Positions 58,665 through 64,000 of a stretch of DNA of 64,000 nt are shown piece after piece. Origin of the DNA: Shewanella sp. 10N.286.48.A6 (GTDB lineage: Bacteria > Pseudomonadota > Gammaproteobacteria > Enterobacterales > Shewanellaceae); the NCBI RefSeq assembly GCF_002873135.1, contig NZ_MCVI01000014.1:32610-96609 (forward strand). Direction: 5' to 3'. Below the pieces are notes generated by a model. The model did no database searches, was not told the origin of the DNA, and saw nothing but the letters and a program-made list of their open reading frames with translations. A program made the position numbers and the translations under genes. Numbering within the stretch: position 1 is the stretch's first letter; the number at the start of each line of letters is the position of its first letter.

Positions 58665-60281
58665 TTAGACTTTAAATTGACCTGTAATGGATTGAAGCTG
58701 TTGGCTAACCCCTTCAATATCATGACTAATCCCGCCCATTTCATCCGTGGTCATTTTTACTTTAGCGGCATTGGTTTCAATATCTGCGACATATTGTTGA
58801 ATGAGTTCTGAAGTGTTGTGTTGCTCTTCAGTGGCCGCGGCAATTTGGTCATTAACTATGGATATAGCACTGACTTTATTAGTGATATTGATTAATGCAT
58901 CTCCTGCTAGTGAAGTGGTTTTTACGCCTTCTTCTGCGGTTTCTATTCCACGCTGCATTGCATCAACCGCTTGTGTTGAAGTAGAGCGAAGCTCTTGCAA
59001 TACTTGTTGAATTTCTTGTGTTGAGGCTTGAGTGCGTGAAGCAAGCGTTCTAACTTCATCTGCGACAACGGCAAAGCCTCGGCCTTGTTCGCCGGCTCTT
59101 GCTGCTTCAATCGCCGCATTTAGTGCCAGTAAATTAGTTTGATCTGCAATCCCGCGGATAGTATCCAAGATGTCATTCACATTACTGGTAAAGGCTTCAA
59201 GTTGATTGACGACAACTGAGGTTGTTCTGACTTCTTCAGAGAGCTGGTTAATGGTAGTAATGGCTTTACTGACCACTTGCTGACCTTGTAAAGCTTCTTC
59301 ATTGGCATTATCAGCTTCCGATGCAGCATTGGCGGCATATTCGGCAATGTGGGCCACGCTAACGAACATTTCTCTCATCGCATGGGATATTTGTTCGACA
59401 GATTGATTTTGCTCATTGACTGTTTGTTCACTATTTTTACAGCTATTGAGTAATGTTTGTGAAGCGAGCCCTAAACTGTCAGTAGTTTGCTTGGTATCAG
59501 CAATGCTGAGCTGTAATTTTGAAACAAATTGGTTAAACCAATGGACTAAATCTGCAATTTCATCTTTACCTTGGTAATCAACTCTTGAGCGTAAATCACC
59601 TTCACCTTCAGAAATATTACGCAGTGACTGAGTAACACTTTCAAGGGTAACAATGATTGAGCGGTTAACTAATAAACCAACCACAATCAGAAACATCGAT
59701 GCAATGATACCGATAGCAAGCATTGAACTGGCTGCTGTATCTGAACTGGCCAGCGTAGTATCAATGCTTGATTCAAACTGCTGAGAAAAGGTTAATTGTT
59801 TATTGCTAAACCTTTCAACAAGTTGCTCATAGCGTTTGGCATTGGCTGCCGCTTGTATGGTGATTTTATTAAAATCAACATCACTTTTTAAAAACTCAGC
59901 GACCAAAAGTTGTGCATTATCAAAATACAGTGATAAATCATTTTGCATATTATTAGCGTCAAATGACTCCGCAGGCAGTAAGCTTTTAATTGCGTCTAAG
60001 TTGCTGATAACTTGTTTGACCATATTGGCGGCAGTCTCTAAGCTTTCTTCTTCGCCAGTGGTTACCGCTGTTTGTATATTTTGTTCCAATTGAAGTAACA
60101 GGCCTTCGTTAATAGTGGCTAAATTTAACGCAGGATATAGTTGAGACTGAAGATCATTTAACCGTTGCGCATTTTGTTGCACGCTTTGATTGTTAATTAA
60201 TATCGAGATAATAAATGAAAATATTGCGACAATGGTTAATAACGCGATCCGATGCTTTATTTTTAAGCTATTTAATTTCAT
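58665..60281 (-). CDS. Methyl-accepting chemotaxis protein
   Basis: The 538-residue receptor has TM1 at about 13-33, a small helical periplasmic domain (about 35-185) with a TarH-like four-helix look, TM2 at about 186-208, HAMP at about 209-262, and a signalling domain with the hairpin tip [20 protein letters not shown] (about 383-402). The tip and [11 protein letters not shown] are well conserved. No CheR pentapeptide is seen at the end. It precedes the porin gene by 68 bp and may share its transcript. The ligand is unknown. Confidence 0.92.
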   Translation of the reverse strand: MKLNSLKIKHRIALLTIVAIFSFIISILINNQSVQQNAQRLNDLQSQLYPALNLATINEGLLLQLEQNIQTAVTTGEEESLETAANMVKQVISNLDAIKSLLPAESFDANNMQNDLSLYFDNAQLLVAEFLKSDVDFNKITIQAAANAKRYEQLVERFSNKQLTFSQQFESSIDTTLASSDTAASSMLAIGIIASMFLIVVGLLVNRSIIVTLESVTQSLRNISEGEGDLRSRVDYQGKDEIADLVHWFNQFVSKLQLSIADTKQTTDSLGLASQTLLNSCKNSEQTVNEQNQSVEQISHAMREMFVSVAHIAEYAANAASEADNANEEALQGQQVVSKAITTINQLSEEVRTTSVVVNQLEAFTSNVNDILDTIRGIADQTNLLALNAAIEAARAGEQGRGFAVVADEVRTLASRTQASTQEIQQVLQELRSTSTQAVDAMQRGIETAEEGVKTTSLAGDALINITNKVSAISIVNDQIAAATEEQHNTSELIQQYVADIETNAAKVKMTTDEMGGISHDIEGVSQQLQSITGQFKV

Positions 60282-61036
60282 TTCGAATAATCCTACTTAT
60301 CTAGCTAAAGGTGAGTCATTAAAGTTTCGGTTATATAATGATTGGCTGTTGTAAAATAGCTGATATTAAAAATGAAACTTTTACTTTTTGTTATCTTTGA
60401 TTGCAAATCGCTATTGCTTGTGTGCGATAACTTCATTTTCTCAAGTTGTAAAACGTTTTTAGTATTTAAAATTAATGCCTTTCATATTGACTTATTGCCA
60501 CCTTAGAGCTGTGGCATCCATCATTTGCTTAAAATTACCTATAACGGATATTGAACTATAAATAAAAATTGTTACCTTGTGGTTATTATAGTTGCTACGA
60601 TGTTTAAGTCTGTTCTTGTTGTTACAATATCGGCAGCAATGTTTAAATACTTAAGTTTTATTTAATGTTTTTTTTGAATTGTTAAAATATTGATATAAAA
60701 CCTGCTGCGAAGAAGTGGAATTTAATTAGTTTTCGTTGCTGAGTTAACTTATTATTAACATTTCGTTTGGGTTTTAAGTTGATAATACAATCTTGCGTAT
60801 AAATAGAGCTGTAATTGCATAAGTTTGAACATCATCATTAGTAGAAAGTTAGGAGGATTGCTGGGATATATGAAAAATAGCGGCAGGCTTAATCTACAAA
60901 GCTTGAGTGATTTTATTGTTTATAGCGGTGTTTAAATAATAAGCACAATGAATGTTAGCGCTACAAAGGCGCATTAACTATTTATGTTGTAGCTGATTGT
61001 CCATAAATAGTTAATGCAGATGTTTGAGGTTTATTT
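60282..61036. other. AT-rich intergenic region with a 16-bp perfect inverted repeat
   Basis: The gap is 755 bp and holds the MCP promoter region. No convincing gene was found: a 21-codon frame at 60870-60935 has AGGAGG but 13 nt away. GCATTAACTATTTATG (60971-60986) pairs perfectly with 61002-61017 across a 15-nt loop, 20 bp past the ggt stop, without a clear T tract. Confidence 0.6.
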
Positions 61037-62791
61037 TTAGTGCCCTAGGGTTTCTGAACCTGCTCGTCGTGGATCAGATGCGCCAAACAACCCCTTGTCG
61101 GTTATCACTATGGATTGAGTGCTGCCCATTGCGCTACTGGTTTTAACTTGATGGCCTTTGGCTTCCAGTAAAGTCACCGTATCGTTATTTAAACTGGTTT
61201 CAACACCAATGTAATCAGGCAGCCATTGATGGTGAATTCGCGCTGCGGCAGTGGCTTCTGCAATATTGAGTTTATGGTCAATGACATTCATGATTACTTG
61301 CAATGTGGTGGTGATAATTCGTGAACCACCAGGGCTGCCTGTCACCAAAAATGGTTTACCGTCTTTCATCACAATCGTTGGACTCATTGAGCTTAGTGGC
61401 CTTTTATGAGCATCAATTGCATTGGCTTCACCGCCGATTAAGCCATAGGCATTGGGAATACCGGGTTTTGCGGAAAAGTCATCCATTTCATTGTTAAGTA
61501 AAATGCCGGTACCTGCAGCAACCAGCCCAGAACCATAACTGAAGTTTAGAGTATAGGTATTTGATACAGCATTGCCCCATTTATCGACCACAGAGTAATG
61601 AGTGGTTTGATTACTTTCGTAAACGGATAAATCACCAGGCTTAATTTCGGCACTAGGCGTGGCTTTGTTATAGGCAATTTGTTTAGCGATTGAATCAGCA
61701 TACTTTTGACTAGTGAGTTTATCTGTCGGCACGTTATGAAAATCAGGATCGCCCAAATACTCACTTCTGTCAGCATAGGCATACTTCATGGTTTCCGTCA
61801 TTAAATGCAGTGTTTGTGCAGTATTGTGACCCAACTCTTCAATAGGATAGTGCTCGAGTACATTAAGCATTTCAATGATATGAATACCACCAGAAGAAGG
61901 GGGTGGCATGGATACCACTTTATAGCCGCGGTATTCGCCTGTTACAGGTGTTCTTTCAATGACTTGATAGTTTTTCAAATCATTCATGCTCATTATTCCG
62001 CCAGCAGCTTGAATCGCAGCCACAATTTTCTCAGCGGTTTCGCCTTGATAAAAGCCTTTACTGCCATGCTTAGCAATTAATGATAATGAATGAGCTAAAT
62101 CTTTTTGCACTAAGGTGTCGTTAACGGCAAAACTGTCGCCATTACTTTTATAAAATATTTTGGCAGAACTTGGCCATTGTGAAATACGGCGTTTTAATCC
62201 ATCAAGTGAATCTGCTAAGTCTGAATTAATTAAAATGCCTTTTTGCGCAAGTTCAATAGCAGGTTTAACGACTTCGCTCATACTCATGGTGCCATACTTG
62301 TTTAGCGCAAGTTCAAACCCCATCACAGTGCCTGGCACGCCAACCGCTAAACCATGTTCACGGCTAAGTTTTTTTACTACATCACCTTGTTCATTTAAAA
62401 ATATATCTTTGTGGGCTTTTGCTGGCGCGGTTTCGCGGTAGTCGATAGCAATGGTTTTATCTTCTTTTTCAAGATGAACTAACATAAAGCCGCCACCGCC
62501 AATATTACCGGCTCTAGGTAAGGTGACCGCTAATGCAAACCCTACCGCGACAGCAGCATCAACAGCATTACCACCTTGTTTGAGAATATCGACACCAATG
62601 CGGGTTGCAAGTGATTCTTGGCTGGCAACCATGCCATGTTTGGCCCAAATTGGTTGTGAAGTATCAGAACGGCTATAAATCGATTGTTCATTTGCAGCAT
62701 GCAGTTGTAGGGAAGTAAAAGATGATATGCTCAACGTCAGCGCAATACTTGTTGATATGACGATCGGTTTTAGTTTTGAAAAGAAACCCAT
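61037..62791 (-). CDS. ggt: Gamma-glutamyltransferase
   Basis: GGT cleaves and transfers gamma-glutamyl groups from glutathione in the periplasm. The precursor is self-cleaved before a Thr (in QTTHYSVVDKWGNAVSNT, about residue 395). The 584 residues have a signal peptide ending near LHA, then ARHGMVAS-type and FALAVTLPRAGNIGGGGF blocks, MDDFSAKPG, RPLSSMSPTIV and TGSPGGSRIITT. The ATG at 62791 has AGGA 6 nt upstream; a TTG two codons earlier is rejected. Divergent from the FemAB-like gene. Confidence 0.95.
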   Translation of the reverse strand: MGFFSKLKPIVISTSIALTLSISSFTSLQLHAANEQSIYSRSDTSQPIWAKHGMVASQESLATRIGVDILKQGGNAVDAAVAVGFALAVTLPRAGNIGGGGFMLVHLEKEDKTIAIDYRETAPAKAHKDIFLNEQGDVVKKLSREHGLAVGVPGTVMGFELALNKYGTMSMSEVVKPAIELAQKGILINSDLADSLDGLKRRISQWPSSAKIFYKSNGDSFAVNDTLVQKDLAHSLSLIAKHGSKGFYQGETAEKIVAAIQAAGGIMSMNDLKNYQVIERTPVTGEYRGYKVVSMPPPSSGGIHIIEMLNVLEHYPIEELGHNTAQTLHLMTETMKYAYADRSEYLGDPDFHNVPTDKLTSQKYADSIAKQIAYNKATPSAEIKPGDLSVYESNQTTHYSVVDKWGNAVSNTYTLNFSYGSGLVAAGTGILLNNEMDDFSAKPGIPNAYGLIGGEANAIDAHKRPLSSMSPTIVMKDGKPFLVTGSPGGSRIITTTLQVIMNVIDHKLNIAEATAAARIHHQWLPDYIGVETSLNNDTVTLLEAKGHQVKTSSAMGSTQSIVITDKGLFGASDPRRAGSETLGH

Positions 62792-62880
62792 TTTCAATCC
62801 TTTATAATTTTAATCATGTGTTGCAATGTGCCATAACTATGATCTAATACACAATATGTAACTGTGCTTTTTAAGGGAAT

Positions 62881-64000
62881 ATGTCTATCACACACACTAT
62901 TGACTTGAATATTGGCTTTTATGATTCGGTGTCTGTTATTACTAAAGCTGAGTGGCAACGTATTTTTTCAGATCAAAACCCCTTTACTTCATTTGATTAC
63001 CTTAATGCATTAGAGCAAAGCCAATGTGTTTCAGAGCAATCGGGCTGGTTGCCCAAACATATTGTGGTAAAGCAAGCAGGTGTTATTGTTGCTATTGCGC
63101 CTTGTTACGAAAAATCTCACTCTTGGGGAGAGTACGTGTTTGATTGGGCGTGGGCTGAGGCTTATGAGCGTAATGACTTAAGCTATTACCCAAAGTTAGT
63201 GCTAGCGGTGCCATTTACACCAGTAAGTGGTGAGCGTATTGGGTTTGATTGCTGTCAATCAAGTTTAAACAAAGCCGAGATCATCGCTGCAGTGAGTGAA
63301 TTTCTAAATCAGACACTTGGGCAAGGGTATTACTCTTCTTGGCATTGTTTGTTTTTACCCAAGGCTGATTATTTGAATTTAGCTCAAGATAATATTTCAA
63401 GGCTAGGCACTCAGTTTCATTGGCATAATCATAACTATCAGCACTTTGATGATTTTTTGCAGCAATTAGTGTCACGTAAACGCAAAAATATCATTAAAGA
63501 GCGCAAGGCTTTAGCTAGGCACAATTTGGATTTTGAGTTTATTGATGGCGATAAAGCCAGCGCTGCGCAATGGCAAGGCTTTATTGCTTGTTATCAACAA
63601 ACCTATTTAAAACGCTCAGGTCATGGCGGTTATTTATCTGCTGAGTTTTTTTATCAAATCGCTAAGACTATGGGCGCAAGTATTAAGTTGCTGTTAGTGA
63701 CAAAAGCGTCAGATTCAACAACGCACCAGCAGGCACAATTAATCGCTTCTGCATTATACTTTGCCACTGATACGCATTTATATGGCCGCTACTGGGGCTG
63801 CTTACAATTTATTGACGGCTTACACTTTGAAACCTGTTATTACCAAGGTATTGAGTACGCCATAGCGAACGGGCTTATGGTGTTTGATGCTGGGGCGCAA
63901 GGTGAGCACAAAGTGGCCAGAGGTTTTGTCCCCATTGAAACTTATTCTAATCATAACCTTACTCATCAAGGCTTTAGCAATGCTATCGAAGATTATTGCC
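62881..64000 (+). CDS. FemAB-like GNAT protein (PF04339 type), partial at the window edge
   Basis: The frame is open from the ATG at 62881 (AAGGGA site 3-8 nt upstream) to the window end, 373 codons. The order of blocks fits the peptidoglycan biosynthesis/recognition family (PF04339): NPFTSFDYLNALEQSQCV, APCYEKSHSWGEYVFDWAWA, SRKRKNIIKERKALA, LKRSGHGGYLSAEFF, YGRYWGCLQFIDGLHFETC and FDAGAQGEHKVARGFVPIET. Relatives are about 380-390 residues, so only the last few are missing. Members resemble acyl or aminoacyl transferases of unknown substrate. It is divergent from ggt. Confidence 0.85.
   Translation, partial: MSITHTIDLNIGFYDSVSVITKAEWQRIFSDQNPFTSFDYLNALEQSQCVSEQSGWLPKHIVVKQAGVIVAIAPCYEKSHSWGEYVFDWAWAEAYERNDLSYYPKLVLAVPFTPVSGERIGFDCCQSSLNKAEIIAAVSEFLNQTLGQGYYSSWHCLFLPKADYLNLAQDNISRLGTQFHWHNHNYQHFDDFLQQLVSRKRKNIIKERKALARHNLDFEFIDGDKASAAQWQGFIACYQQTYLKRSGHGGYLSAEFFYQIAKTMGASIKLLLVTKASDSTTHQQAQLIASALYFATDTHLYGRYWGCLQFIDGLHFETCYYQGIEYAIANGLMVFDAGAQGEHKVARGFVPIETYSNHNLTHQGFSNAIEDYC

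Noticed and set aside
60870..60935. 21-codon frame after AGGAGG
   Set aside because: The spacing of 13 nt is too long and the peptide has no features.
1..64000. CRISPR array, tRNA or rRNA genes, prophage
   Set aside because: No regularly spaced short repeats, no cloverleaf-like or rRNA sequence, and no phage structural genes were seen on reading through.

Overview
The window is a 64 kb piece of a gammaproteobacterial chromosome of low-to-moderate GC. Gene content and order (gltA divergent from sdhCDAB-sucABCD, then fur and cobB; DUF2062/comEC/msbA/lpxK/Trm112; mfd-csiV next to lolCDE) fit the genus Shewanella, probably a marine or cold-water species. This assignment comes from gene order and protein recognition, not from a database search. 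Almost everything is core chromosome. The accessory material is a small island at 15.6-19.4 kb, a broken acetyltransferase gene, and a few unrecognised genes at the left edge.

Layout. 0-2.1 kb: an orphan protein with a PD-(D/E)XK-like motif, a LysR regulator, and a divergent 35-residue secreted-peptide candidate with its own promoter and terminator. 2.2-14 kb: sdaA (serine dehydratase), nagZ (peptidoglycan recycling), the coupled pair mfd-csiV (transcription-coupled repair, cell-wall factor), a PilZ-like protein, and the lipoprotein-release operon lolCDE. 14-22.2 kb: a small membrane protein, a DUF924 protein, a transposase remnant followed by about 135-bp tandem repeats, gltS, a 1.45-kb IS110-family (IS1111-group) element with a frame-broken transposase, a CurA-like reductase with a divergent LysR regulator, and a nonsense-mutated GNAT gene. 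22.3-28.4 kb: DUF2062, comEC, msbA, lpxK and a Trm112-like protein (DNA uptake and lipid A export). 28.4-36.9 kb: a periplasmic metallo-beta-lactamase-fold hydrolase and a three-gene RND efflux operon (lipoprotein adaptor plus two permeases).

38-49.3 kb is a TCA-cycle supercluster: gltA on the minus strand, then sdhCDAB-sucABCD on the plus strand, covering citrate synthase, succinate dehydrogenase, the E1 and E2 parts of 2-oxoglutarate dehydrogenase, and succinyl-CoA synthetase. The divergent gltA/sdhC region carries a predicted sigma-70 promoter inside a 12-bp perfect inverted repeat. 49.4-52 kb: a GNAT acetyltransferase, fur, and a cobB sirtuin overlapping a P-loop kinase; a near-perfect Fur box lies just upstream of cobB. 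52-64 kb: a CpdB-type nucleotidase/phosphodiesterase and an M3 peptidase (both apparent lipoproteins), a chemoreceptor/porin/small phosphate-binding-like protein cluster, gamma-glutamyltransferase, and a FemAB-like gene that runs off the right edge.

No tRNA, rRNA or CRISPR array was seen. No large unknown defence or mobile system was found. The least explained items are the IS1111-group element with its candidate guide-RNA region, the LysR-divergent micropeptide, the PD-(D/E)XK orphan, and the Fur box at the cobB-kinase pair.
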